DNA of 64,000 bases from Paludibaculum fermentans_A (GTDB taxonomy: Bacteria; Acidobacteriota; Terriglobia; Bryobacterales; Bryobacteraceae): contig NZ_JBPJAQ010000001.1 in NCBI RefSeq assembly GCF_051172195.1, positions 3,596,001 through 3,660,000 on the forward strand, read 5' to 3'. The position numbers were made by a program, and so were the translations under genes. The notes beneath the pieces were generated by a model. It did not search any database. It had not been told where the DNA came from and worked only from the letters and a program-made list of their open reading frames with translations. This document shows, in pieces, positions 17,218-26,131 of this stretch. Positions within the stretch are counted from its first letter, which is position 1, and the number at the start of each line of letters is the position of its first letter.

Positions 17218-20200
17218 CTATCTCGCATGCTCCGTGGTGACACCGGCCCGCGCGGGGGCGAATACCGCGGCAGGCAGTGGTTCGATGCGGCCCGATAGGA
17301 TAGTCGGGGCCCAGTACAGAAAGTGGGCGGTCTGGGGCGTACGCATGAGTTGCAGCTTGCCGCGCCGCAAAGCCTGCGCACGATCCTGGCCTGTGCTGAG
17401 CTCCTGATAGAAGCGCTTCATGAGCCGCAGTTGAGCGGAGTCGTCCACCTTCCACAGCGGCGCCACGAACGATTTCGCTCCGGCCAACGAGGCGCCCCTG
17501 CGCATTCCGTAGATCCCATCGCCCGAGGTGGGGATGCCATCCGCCATGCGGCATTGCGACAGCACCAGCATCTGCGTGGCGCCCAAGTCGATATTGCTCA
17601 ATTCCTGCGCAGTGAGGATCCCGTCCTGGATGGATCCGGCTCCGCGCCCGTACGCCTCCTCCAGCATGATGGCCGAAAGGTTCATGATCCGGGTGTAGGG
17701 GTCGAGCGGCGTCACCGCGCACTCAGCCCTGGCCGAGCGTTGGTCGCAGGCATCCATGCCGCGCACCATCCCATGGCCCACGATGTGGATCACGGCCGGT
17801 CCGTGCACCAGTTTCAAACGTTGCTCGGTGGCCTGATTCTCGCCCAGGAACCTGGCCTGCGGCATCAGCTTCAAGAGCTCTTCGGCTTCGGCCTGCGCAC
17901 CGGGCAGCCGTTCCAGTTTGTCGGCGCGAAACGTCGCGCGAGCGGCCGCGGTCCTAGCTAAGCCTGGGCTGACGGCAATCAGTGAGCCTTCGGAACCGCC
18001 CTCCGAGTGAGGTGCCGCTGCGAGTTCCCGCCCGGAGAGCAGGTAGCTGATGGCGTAGCGCGCAACCAGGGGCCGCGAATCCTCGATCAGCGCTTCAAAT
18101 GGCAGCAGGAGCAGCAGGCCGTCAGGCGCGATGCGCAGGCGCGCGGCCTTGCCTCGCTTGGCCAGCAGGGCCCACAAGGGTGCAAACGCCTGAACGGAGA
18201 GTCTCCCCATCGCGTTGGTTGCGGTCTGCTGCGCCGCTGCCGGCAGTTCCTGGTGTGCACGGGAGACACTCCAGTCGTCGGCGGCCTGGAGAACGTCTCT
18301 CACGGCGGTGTCGATGGCTCGCGTTGGTCCCAGTTCGGCCCACTCCAGATGAGCGCCGGCGTCGAGGACGAACGCGCCATACCGCGGCTGGGGTTTGGAT
18401 CTGGTGCCCGCTTCATAGCGGATGATCTCGATCAACAGTTCGTCCTGCCCGAGACCCGCGGCTACCTCCTTCGCCGTCACACGGCCGGCCTCCTGGCGAA
18501 ACGCGGGGAGTTCACGGCTCAGGCGGGCCTCCAGCCCTTCCGCCCGCTGGTGCAGGTCCTGGATTGCGGCCAAAGCCTGGGCGGCGCCTGCTTCGGTCCA
18601 GTTCTGCCGCAGTTGCTCCGTCAGGCCCTCATAGCGGCCCTGGAGTTCCGATGCCCGCAGGGCGCAATTGCCAGCTGGGGCGCGCCGCCAGTCCTTGTAG
18701 CCCAGCGCCACGGTGAGTGCAGCCTGGCACTCCACCAGGGCCTGCCACTCGTCCAACACGGGCTGTGTGGAGGGACCGGCCTGCGCCCGCAGCCTGGTGC
18801 GCCAATCGCGGATGAATTCGAGCACGCGGGCTTTCCTGCGGATCACGGCGTCGAAGGCAAGCTGGCGTGCTTCCGGAAGCTGTGCGCCGGCGGCGGCCTG
18901 AAAGGCGATGGCGGCCGGAAGGAACCCATCGAGACTGGCGAGCATGGCGACTTTGGCTGATTCGGAGCCCACGGCAAGGGCTTGGGCCTGGACGTCCTCC
19001 TGGATGCGGGAGGCGCGCCGAAAGAGGTCGAGGGCGGGCTGGAAATGTCCATGCCTCGATTCGAGGGAAGCCAGGTCGAGCAGATACTCCACGAGTTCGG
19101 GATGGGCTCCGCCTTTACTTGCCGTGACGATGCCGATGGCGCGCTGAAACTTCTGGTGGGCGTCGGCCTGGAGGCCCAGGGCTTCGGCCAGCCGGCCCTG
19201 CTGGCGCAGGATGGCGGAGTACAAGGGATGACGGGCTCCCAGCGTGGTCTCGACCAGTTTCAGCGCCTGCTCCAGGTTGGGGCCGGCTTCGTTGTACCGG
19301 CGCAGCTCCAGTTGAGCTTCCGCCAGGCTGAGCAGTGCATTCGCGCGTTCGTAGGCGGGGGCGGAGGTCATTTGCTCCATGATGGCGCTGGCTTCGCGGC
19401 ACATCTTCTCAGAGGCGGCGGCATCGCGGTCGAGCAGCAACCGCCCGTAGTTGCGCAGGGTGACGGCCAGCGAGAGTCCACCCGCCGTCCTTTTAATTTC
19501 CAGTGCCTGTAGATAGGAGGCTTCCGCGGCGGCGCGGTCTCCGAGAGTCTGGTAAAGCACACCGAGGTTGCTGTACGCCGTGCCCACCAGGGGGTGCGAT
19601 TTGCCGAGTTGTTTCTCCAGCAACTGCAGCGCTTCGACATAGGACTTCTCCGCGACGTCGTAGTTGCCCAGGTCCTGCTGCAGGAAGGCAGCGCCCGCGA
19701 GGGTGACGGAATAGGCGGGGTGGTCCGGGCCAGGGTTCTTCCGCAGTGCGTCAAGCGCCTTCTGGAACAGCTCGGCCGCCCGTTGATAGCGGCCCAGCCG
19801 TTGCGCAACATTCGCGAAGTTGGTACACAGCGTCCCATACTCCTCGGAGGGCTTCTCCGCGTCGAGCTGAAGTTCGTGGATCCGCAGTGCCTCGTCGTGC
19901 GTGGCATAGGCCGTTTCGTATTCGCCGCGGTAGTAGTAAACGGTGCCGAGAATGTTCAGGCCTTCGGCGTAGAGCGGGCTGGACCGGCCCAGCAGGCGGG
20001 CGCGAATTGCGGTGCCCTCCGAGGCGAGTTTCAGGGCTTCGTCGAGTTGGCGCAGATCGCGTTTCACCATGGCCAGGTTGATTAGGGTGTCCGCGCAGTC
20101 CTCCGTCTCGTGGCCCAGCCTTTCCCGGATCTCCAGCGCCTGCGTCAGGGTCGCCTCGCCTTCGGCCCGCTGGCCCAGGCTGTACTGGAGGAAACCCAGG

Positions 20201-20403
20201 CGGTCAAGACTGCGGCCCATTTGCCCTTCGGTCGCGGCCATGCCCAGGGCGAGCTTGGCGGTGCGCGCAGCCTGCTCGAGATCGCCCTTCTTGTAGAGCT
20301 CCTCGGTCTGGGTGTCCAACTCCTTCCAGCCGGCCTGGCCCAGGACTAGGTCCATTCCCAGGAAGAGCAGCATCCCGCTCAGTAGCGCCATGTGCAACTT
20401 CAA
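17218..20403 (-). CDS. Secreted TPR-CHAT protease (caspase-like)
   Basis: 1061 residues. A signal peptide (residues 1-22, ending VLGQ) is followed by about ten TPR repeats (about 25-480, e.g. ALEIRERLGHETEDCADTLI), a helical linker (about 500-700) and a C-terminal CHAT domain (about 760-1040). The caspase-type dyad is intact: His877 in VIHIVGHG and Cys951 in MLVLSQCRMA. CHAT proteases cleave partner proteins after a trigger, often with the TPR part as sensor. This is the third gene of an operon; its ATG overlaps the stop of the upstream TPR membrane protein by 4 bases. The signal peptide places it outside the cytoplasm, on the same side as the likely TPR domain of its neighbour, which is therefore a candidate substrate (inference). 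Confidence 0.85.
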   Translation of the reverse strand: MKLHMALLSGMLLFLGMDLVLGQAGWKELDTQTEELYKKGDLEQAARTAKLALGMAATEGQMGRSLDRLGFLQYSLGQRAEGEATLTQALEIRERLGHETEDCADTLINLAMVKRDLRQLDEALKLASEGTAIRARLLGRSSPLYAEGLNILGTVYYYRGEYETAYATHDEALRIHELQLDAEKPSEEYGTLCTNFANVAQRLGRYQRAAELFQKALDALRKNPGPDHPAYSVTLAGAAFLQQDLGNYDVAEKSYVEALQLLEKQLGKSHPLVGTAYSNLGVLYQTLGDRAAAEASYLQALEIKRTAGGLSLAVTLRNYGRLLLDRDAAASEKMCREASAIMEQMTSAPAYERANALLSLAEAQLELRRYNEAGPNLEQALKLVETTLGARHPLYSAILRQQGRLAEALGLQADAHQKFQRAIGIVTASKGGAHPELVEYLLDLASLESRHGHFQPALDLFRRASRIQEDVQAQALAVGSESAKVAMLASLDGFLPAAIAFQAAAGAQLPEARQLAFDAVIRRKARVLEFIRDWRTRLRAQAGPSTQPVLDEWQALVECQAALTVALGYKDWRRAPAGNCALRASELQGRYEGLTEQLRQNWTEAGAAQALAAIQDLHQRAEGLEARLSRELPAFRQEAGRVTAKEVAAGLGQDELLIEIIRYEAGTRSKPQPRYGAFVLDAGAHLEWAELGPTRAIDTAVRDVLQAADDWSVSRAHQELPAAAQQTATNAMGRLSVQAFAPLWALLAKRGKAARLRIAPDGLLLLLPFEALIEDSRPLVARYAISYLLSGRELAAAPHSEGGSEGSLIAVSPGLARTAAARATFRADKLERLPGAQAEAEELLKLMPQARFLGENQATEQRLKLVHGPAVIHIVGHGMVRGMDACDQRSARAECAVTPLDPYTRIMNLSAIMLEEAYGRGAGSIQDGILTAQELSNIDLGATQMLVLSQCRMADGIPTSGDGIYGMRRGASLAGAKSFVAPLWKVDDSAQLRLMKRFYQELSTGQDRAQALRRGKLQLMRTPQTAHFLYWAPTILSGRIEPLPAAVFAPARAGVTTEHAR

Positions 20404-21665
20404 GGCCGCCTCCTCAGCCTCTGGAGGTTGGCTTCAATTGCCTGATGTTCTGCAGTGGAGGCCGGCGTGCCTCTCTCCAGCACCTTCTTTGCTTCCTCGA
20501 ACAGTTGCAGTGCGCGGGTGCGGTCAGACTGCATTTCGGCCAGCACGGCCAGATTGTTCAAGGCCCTGGCGCGTGCCTCACGGGAGCCGCCCGCATTCGC
20601 CAGGCGTTCCGCTTCTGTCAGCGTGTGTTGCGCTTCCGCCAGGTCGCCGCTCAGCAGGCAGATCACCCCCAGGGCCTCCCAGCAGCCGTGAAGTTCGCCA
20701 GGACTGCCAGATTTTCCGGCTGCTCCCAGAATGTCTCTGAACCGTTGCCGCGCAGCAGCCAGATCCCCGGCTCTGAACTCCGCCTCCGCCAGCCGTTCCT
20801 GAGCCTTCTCTTTCAAGAGGGCAGGGGCGCCGGCGCCTTCCGCCGTTTTCAGGGCCGCCGCGGCCAGTTGCCGCGCGCCCGGGTAATCCCTTGAGATGGT
20901 GAGGGCATCGACTCGCGCCCACAACGCACGCAGGTGAGTCGCCAGGTCGACTCGGACCCGATCGCCCACCTCCACCGGGCCGCCCTGCATCAGCGTGGTC
21001 CGGCTGCTGTCGCGGAACAGCGCGGCTACCCGGAGGTCCGCGATCCGCTTGCCGTCCCGCTCTACCGGCAGCACCGTCTCCGGCCCGACTCCATCGGCCG
21101 ACCCGAGGCTGACAGTCAGCTCTCCTTCGATGGCCGCCGTTACTGTTCCGGACTGGCTCGGCATCCGTGAGGCAGCGGTCTCCGCCCGGAAGACAATCTG
21201 GCCGCCCTGCTCCGTCGCCAGCCGGGACGCCAGCAGAATGGGTTGGGTGGTGGAAGCCTGCGGACCCAGTACGGGCGAAAGGACGGTGCGCGTTCCTGTT
21301 GTGGAGCCGCCCGAGGGCGGTCTCTGCCCCGCGATCGCCGGCGGGCCGTCCGCACCGCGCCGTGGGTAACTGACATACAAAATCAGCGCGGTCGCCGCGA
21401 GGCCGGCCGCGGCCATCCCCCAAATCATCCTGCCTCGCCACCGCTGTTCACGGGGCGGAGGAAATTCCTCCAGCCATTTGGAGCGCATTTCAGGGTCTGC
21501 CAGGCAGTCGTCGATGATTCCATCCACAACCAGCTCATCGAAGATGGCTTCCTCCCGGAAGGAGCGCTGCGTCAATTCGATTTTTTCACTGGGGGAAAGT
21601 TGGCCCTGGCGATGACGCTCCAGGAGTTCTTTGCTTCGATCCTGATTCGAATCAGGGCTCATCAT
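20400..21665 (-). CDS. Membrane-anchored TPR protein, probable anti-sigma factor
   Basis: 421 residues. The order is a cytosolic N-terminal helical domain (about 1-75), one transmembrane helix (about 80-100), a Pro/Gly-rich linker, a beta domain whose GSADGVGPETVLPV and GGPVEVGDRVRV resemble the FlgT C-terminal fold, and three to four TPR repeats (about 270-415). It sits directly after an ECF-like sigma gene and overlaps it by 14 bases. That position and the one-helix layout are typical of anti-sigma factors, although there is no zinc-type HxxxCxxC motif. The TPR region most likely faces the periplasm. Two ATG codons stand together at the start; either could be used. Confidence 0.7.
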   Translation of the reverse strand: MMSPDSNQDRSKELLERHRQGQLSPSEKIELTQRSFREEAIFDELVVDGIIDDCLADPEMRSKWLEEFPPPREQRWRGRMIWGMAAAGLAATALILYVSYPRRGADGPPAIAGQRPPSGGSTTGTRTVLSPVLGPQASTTQPILLASRLATEQGGQIVFRAETAASRMPSQSGTVTAAIEGELTVSLGSADGVGPETVLPVERDGKRIADLRVAALFRDSSRTTLMQGGPVEVGDRVRVDLATHLRALWARVDALTISRDYPGARQLAAAALKTAEGAGAPALLKEKAQERLAEAEFRAGDLAAARQRFRDILGAAGKSGSPGELHGCWEALGVICLLSGDLAEAQHTLTEAERLANAGGSREARARALNNLAVLAEMQSDRTRALQLFEEAKKVLERGTPASTAEHQAIEANLQRLRRRP

Positions 21666-22254
21666 GTTCGGGCCCTCCTGCGCCGGGACGGCGAAACAGT
21701 TTACGCCGCAGACACTCTGAAACCTGCGCTCGCCCGCGCTGAATTAGTGACGCGACTGTGTTGGTTGGGACATTCAATCGCTCAGCGATATCGCGCTGTT
21801 TGATTCCCAGGTGAAATAGCCGCAGCGCACTGCCCTGCGCGCGGTTCAGGCCCTTCATGCATAGCTCGAGCATCGCCTGGTTCTGGCGCCGCACCAGCGC
21901 TTCCTCCGGATTCAGTTCCCGGGTAACAGGCTCAATGGCGACACTCTCGCCCCGCGTCGAATCCAGCGTCAGGTGCGGGCCGCGGCTTTCCGGCCTGCGC
22001 TGCTCCCGCACAACATTGCGCAGGGTCAGGAACAGCCAGGCCGCCAGCCATTGTGGTTCAGCGGCTGGCTGCCCAGAGCCACGCCCCAGTGATGCGGAGA
22101 GCGCGTCTGCCACAGTCTGATTGGCCAGCGCCCGCGCCAGCACCTCCTGGACTGCTTCCTCCGGTTGCGGCGAGCCCAAGCGCCGCGCCTTGGCGGATAA
22201 AAGCCGGCGCAGTTCGTTCAGCTTTTCGGCGTCCCAGTCGTCGCCTTGCGGCAT
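21652..22254 (-). CDS. ECF-like sigma-70 family RNA polymerase sigma factor
   Basis: 200 residues. Region 2 covers about 10-100 (LRRLLSAKARRLG ... WLFLTLRNVVREQRR) and region 4 about 120-185 (IKQRDIAERLNVPTNTVASLIQRGRAQV, a clear helix-turn-helix). Region 3 is absent, as expected for the ECF group. It should direct RNA polymerase to a small regulon, often including its own operon. GGAGAGGG lies 6 bases before the ATG at 22254; a longer frame to 22551 adds 99 residues without sigma features and is rejected. It is the first gene of the operon with the TPR membrane protein and the TPR-CHAT protease, so the pair downstream probably controls it. Confidence 0.85.
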   Translation of the reverse strand: MPQGDDWDAEKLNELRRLLSAKARRLGSPQPEEAVQEVLARALANQTVADALSASLGRGSGQPAAEPQWLAAWLFLTLRNVVREQRRPESRGPHLTLDSTRGESVAIEPVTRELNPEEALVRRQNQAMLELCMKGLNRAQGSALRLFHLGIKQRDIAERLNVPTNTVASLIQRGRAQVSECLRRKLFRRPGAGGPEHDEP

Positions 22255-22564
22255 CAATCGCCCTCTCCTCGTTCCAGGTAGTATAGCCACACTTTTGTGA
22301 CTTCGCGCCAAACTGGATCGAGTGAAGGAGGAAAAAACACTGCTGATTATTTCGTTGTCTTCGCCGGTTTCCTGATGAGAGGGCGAAGACGGGAATGAAA
22401 GTGCGGGGAAATTCTCGGATACGTTCTCGACGGGCGAGGATTCCGCCCCAGGTAGTTTGTCCGCGGCTCCCCGATTCCTCACCGGCATTGAATTGGTTCG
22501 CAGTCCGTAGTGCACCGTCTCTTGTTTTGCCCGGGTGTAGGTATTCAGCACGAGACCCCCACCG
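22255..22564. other. 310-bp promoter region of the sigma/CHAT operon
   Basis: No gene is supported here. On the minus strand a TATACT (22280-22285) stands about 25 bases before the start codon, preceded by GTCACAAAAGTGTGGC, which contains a small CACA/TGTG dyad. TTGGCG at 22306-22311 is a poor match for a -35 because the spacing is 20 bases. The region could be an autoregulated ECF promoter, but I cannot assign a consensus. Confidence 0.4.
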
Positions 22565-24517
22565 CTATTGTTTACCTCCGAATATTTTCGGGAATTTGGC
22601 TTTCAGCTTTTGGGCAGCGTTCTCGACTGCCGTACCCACGGGGTTGGCGGGGGTGGCGCCGCCTGCGTTGGGTTGGTTTGCTGCGGCTGGGTCAGCGCCG
22701 GGCAATGCGGTTCCCGAGACTGTGGCCGGCCCCGCCTGGGCTGAGAAGCCCGACATGCCGCTCGCCGGGGGAGTGATGCGAAACGCAGTCACGTCCAGGC
22801 CCGACATTGCAAGAACTTCCAGCGTTCCGTCCACGGCGAAGCGCCAGGTGCCTGGCTGGCGGCTGAAGTAGGCGTCCACAGCGAGGGCCCGCTGCCCGTC
22901 CAGATAGATTCCGAACTTGGTTTGATGTGTCGGTGGATCATACTCCGGACAGGAGAACGCGAAGTGCTTCGCGTCCGGGCTGAAGAGAGGCATGGCGGCA
23001 GATCCGCACTCCGGGCCCACTTTGCCATCGACGACAACTCTCCTGGCGTTCACGGCAACGTGCGTACCGTCGGCACTCCACACGATTCGACGGGCCGGGC
23101 TATCCGGGAAGAAGAAGCCCGTCTGTTCCATGCCTGGAAGGGGGTAAACCTGCTCGCCTGCGACCAGGACGAGTTTGTTGTGGAGGTCGATCCCCGTGTA
23201 GGCGGCACGGGTTCCTTCGTCGTTGAAGGCCAGGTTATCGAGGTTGGCGCTGATCAGGTCCGGGCCCTTTTTCCCATTCACGAAGACGCGCTCTATGTTG
23301 TCGTCGCCTCTCGTGCGGAACGCCAGGGTCGGGCCGCGCGGGCCTGACTGCAGGGAACTGCCCCGGGACAATCCCGCCGCCGGATACTCCTCGCCGTTCA
23401 CGAGGAGGAATCTGCCGCCAATGTCCAGCCCGATGCTGCTGGAATCGGGGCTGAAGGTGATTTGAACCCCGGGATGGTTTTCGTAATCGCGGGTTTCCTT
23501 CCCATCCACGACAAAAAAGAGCCGTTCTCCGGCCGGGCCCGCCTTGCGGTAGGCGTAGTAGGCGTGGCGCAGGCCATTTGGACTCAGCCTGAGCTGCGCC
23601 ACATACATATACGGCTTGCCGTTTACGCCGTCGATCACGGTGCGCGGGTCTCCGCTTGCATTCGCGCCATCCTCGGTAGGTGTTCCGATGAAGCCGACAT
23701 GCTTCCCATCCGCGCTGATCTGGAGATCGGCCACAGACTGGTAACGGCCGGGCAGCGGCTTGCCGTCCACATAAACTCTGTGGCCCTCACCGAAGGCTCC
23801 TGTGTGCGGCACGCGCGCCGTGTAGACCCAATGCCGCCCGTCGAAGCTGGATTGCAGGTCGCGCACGGTGGCGAAGACTGGAGACTCCACTCCGTCAACC
23901 ACGGCGACGATGCCGGAGTTCCGTTCTCCACTCTGTCCCTTCTGAGCGAGATAGCCGGCGTGTTTGCCATCTCCGCTGAAGGTGACGCTATCCACCTTGG
24001 CGTAGGGGCCTTGCCGTACCCCATTGACGATGGCCCATGACGTGGCTTTGGTGCGATTGGCAACGATCATGACGTACAGGCTGCCGTCCGGAGAGAAGCG
24101 GAAAATGCCGGCGTTCTTCAAGGAGTAAGGGTCGATGTCCACCGGCTTGTTGTCGACAACCAGCACCGTCCTTGTGCCTTCCCTGGCGGTATAGGCGAGC
24201 TTCTCGCCTTTGGGGTCAAAAATGAGGCGAGTTGCGGTCTGCCCCGGGTTCTGCTCGTCGCCGAACGTGCCCACTTCGTCCCATGGCTGGCTGGGAACTC
24301 CGTCCAGTTCCACCATTGGCCGGCTGCCGGCCATGCGAACCCGCGCCAACCGGCGGCCGTCGTCGCTCACCGCGGCATCGGGGGGGCGGCGATGAGCCTT
24401 CATGACATTGAGCGAGGCCTGCGTCACCAGGCCCAGGCTGCGTTTTTCGACAACCGGGGCGGGCTGCGCATAGGCGGGTGCGCCGCAGAGGATGGCCAGC
24501 GTGATCCAGTTCTTCAT
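22565..24517 (-). CDS. Secreted beta-propeller-like protein of unknown function
   Basis: 650 residues with a signal peptide (MKNWITLAILCGAPAYAQ). The body consists of repeated PD40/TolB-like strands such as ISADGKHVGFIG, FSPDGSLYVMI, VTFSGDGKHAGYL, LSPNGLRHAYYAY and FSPDSSSIGLDI. About eight to ten blades are visible. An Ala/Pro-rich tail ends in LKAKFPKIFGGK. No catalytic domain follows, so it is not a full S9 peptidase. GGAGAG lies 5-6 bases before the ATG at 24517; the longer frame to 24532 is less likely. Only 18 bases separate it from the upstream cysteine-rich gene, so the two are probably co-transcribed. Confidence 0.7.
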   Translation of the reverse strand: MKNWITLAILCGAPAYAQPAPVVEKRSLGLVTQASLNVMKAHRRPPDAAVSDDGRRLARVRMAGSRPMVELDGVPSQPWDEVGTFGDEQNPGQTATRLIFDPKGEKLAYTAREGTRTVLVVDNKPVDIDPYSLKNAGIFRFSPDGSLYVMIVANRTKATSWAIVNGVRQGPYAKVDSVTFSGDGKHAGYLAQKGQSGERNSGIVAVVDGVESPVFATVRDLQSSFDGRHWVYTARVPHTGAFGEGHRVYVDGKPLPGRYQSVADLQISADGKHVGFIGTPTEDGANASGDPRTVIDGVNGKPYMYVAQLRLSPNGLRHAYYAYRKAGPAGERLFFVVDGKETRDYENHPGVQITFSPDSSSIGLDIGGRFLLVNGEEYPAAGLSRGSSLQSGPRGPTLAFRTRGDDNIERVFVNGKKGPDLISANLDNLAFNDEGTRAAYTGIDLHNKLVLVAGEQVYPLPGMEQTGFFFPDSPARRIVWSADGTHVAVNARRVVVDGKVGPECGSAAMPLFSPDAKHFAFSCPEYDPPTHQTKFGIYLDGQRALAVDAYFSRQPGTWRFAVDGTLEVLAMSGLDVTAFRITPPASGMSGFSAQAGPATVSGTALPGADPAAANQPNAGGATPANPVGTAVENAAQKLKAKFPKIFGGKQ

Positions 24518-24535
24518 GTTCTCTCCTTGCATGCG

Positions 24536-25309
24536 CTACTTTTGCCGGCACTTGGTCAAGGCTTCAGATTCGCCGGAGCCCGCCCCAACGGATTCTTTGA
24601 CGCAGGCGCAGTAGGCCTTCGTGCTCTGGCCGGGTTTTAGCAGGCTGTTCAGCATGCCGGAAGCGGCGTACTCCTGGCAGTTCTTTTCGGCCTGCGCGCC
24701 GAGGGCGGTGCCATCGGTGCACGTTTTTGCGAGGGCGAGGTAGACAAGGGTGAGTACGTGCCGATCGAATTTCGACGGCGGTTGAAATTTGCGTGGGCCG
24801 GGCGATGGTTTGGGCCTATCCGCGGCTGTCGGGAAGTTGATCTGCGCTTCACGGCTCGTAATCCACTCGAATTGAGCGCGGTAGACGCCGCAATTCTCTG
24901 GATCCCGCTCGCAGCCATACTTCTGGTCAATTTCAGCGTCACGGATGTGCCGGCTCAACTCCTTCAGCCGGAAGTCGGGAAACTGTTTGATGATGCAGTC
25001 GCAGTCCAGCGCCGTGGAGCCGCTGTTTTTCCTGGCGAGACAGTCCTGCCGTAGCACCTCTTTCTGTTTGTTCACTACCTCCTCGTCCACGGCGATGTTG
25101 GGCCACAATTCCGCCGGTTGCTGCGGTTTCCCGGTTGACTGTGCCACGGTGTGGGGAGAGGGCGAAGCGCCCTGCTTGGCGCTGGCGGTCTTCGGTGGTT
25201 GCAGTGAGTCTTCGACCTGTTTTTTGGCCTTCTTCAGGATGTCCTTGAACTGGCCTTCGGCTGTCGCCACGGTGACTAACACCGCGAGTAGCGAAATGTA
25301 AGTGCGCAA
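24536..25309 (-). CDS. Secreted cysteine-rich protein of unknown function
   Basis: 257 residues. A signal peptide (residues 1-19, ending AEGQ) is followed by a lysine-rich helix, a low-complexity linker, and a C-terminal region with ten cysteines (LDCDCII, YGCERDPENCG, KTCTDG, KNCQEY, AYCACVK, TKCRQK), suggesting several disulfides. I do not recognise the family. The start is a TTG at 25309 with GGGAGG 4 bases upstream; no ATG fits the signal peptide. It precedes the secreted propeller gene by 18 bases, so they likely form an operon and may act together outside the cytoplasm. Confidence 0.6.
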   Translation of the reverse strand: MRTYISLLAVLVTVATAEGQFKDILKKAKKQVEDSLQPPKTASAKQGASPSPHTVAQSTGKPQQPAELWPNIAVDEEVVNKQKEVLRQDCLARKNSGSTALDCDCIIKQFPDFRLKELSRHIRDAEIDQKYGCERDPENCGVYRAQFEWITSREAQINFPTAADRPKPSPGPRKFQPPSKFDRHVLTLVYLALAKTCTDGTALGAQAEKNCQEYAASGMLNSLLKPGQSTKAYCACVKESVGAGSGESEALTKCRQK

Positions 25310-25435
25310 ATTGCCTCCCTGTGTGCTGCAAGAGGCCGTCCCAGTGGCCTTTCCTGCTGCTTTGACCCTCGCCTGTGAAATGACCGCGGCGGGGGATTTC
25401 TTGCGGAAAATTCCGTTGCCGCCAGTGACGCTGCT

Positions 25436-25870
25436 TCAATCGATCCGGGTCCCGACGATTTGCGACAACGGATAGAGTACGTAGAAGGCGCCCAGGTCCA
25501 CCACGAACAGGACGATGGCTGCGACGGCGATGACCGCGAAGCCGACGGATTCCCCCTTGGCAATACCTGCGCTCTGCACGCCCTCCATCAACCTCTGCAT
25601 GAAGAGGGCAAGGATGATTCCGGCACAGGCATTGAACAGCAGCAGTAGCACCGCGGAGAACTCCACAATCGCCTTCATGGCGAACTCGATGATCTTATAG
25701 GCGCCAAGGTAGATCATTCCTCCGGCCATGGCCGAGATGACCCCGATTCCACAACGCGCTCCGGTGCTGATATCGCCAAAGGGCAGCACCGCGACGAGAA
25801 AGATGTAGAACAGGCACGCGATGCAGATCGCGATGTCGTATACGGGCGTCTGCTTATTCTCTGAGGTCAT
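25436..25870 (-). CDS. Four-helix membrane protein of unknown function
   Basis: 144 residues with four hydrophobic helices (about 10-32, 37-60, 68-92 and 106-135). Small residues alternate with aromatic ones, as in GIGVISAMAGGMIYLGAYKI. No conserved motif is recognised. It lies 126 bases upstream of the cysteine-rich gene on the same strand and is divergent from the CarboxypepD-reg gene. GAGAGGAA stands about 8 bases before the ATG. It may be the first gene of the block that leads to the secreted propeller. Confidence 0.55.
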   Translation of the reverse strand: MTSENKQTPVYDIAICIACLFYIFLVAVLPFGDISTGARCGIGVISAMAGGMIYLGAYKIIEFAMKAIVEFSAVLLLLFNACAGIILALFMQRLMEGVQSAGIAKGESVGFAVIAVAAIVLFVVDLGAFYVLYPLSQIVGTRID

Positions 25871-26131
25871 TTGGATGGTTCCTCTCTTTCACGGTTCTTA
25901 CCGTTCCTGTCATGTGCACGCCGGCGCAGTTCAGTTCCGCATCACCAGGCCGCCGGCGCCGCTTCTGCGCAGCCGCGGTTTGAGATCCGGCTACGTGTGA
26001 AAGGAAATGAACACCGCGCCGGAAATCTTGCAGTATTTTGCGAAACCCTGGTTCGATCCGCGCCGTGTGGCGACCGCGCTCAGCCCGTTGCGGCGGGGGT
26101 TCCTGATATATTCGGGGCAGAGGCGGTCACA

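Noticed and set aside
22255..22551. 99-codon N-terminal extension of the sigma factor
   Set aside because: The extension has no sigma features, while a strong ribosome site (GGAGAGGG) lies directly before the ATG at 22254.
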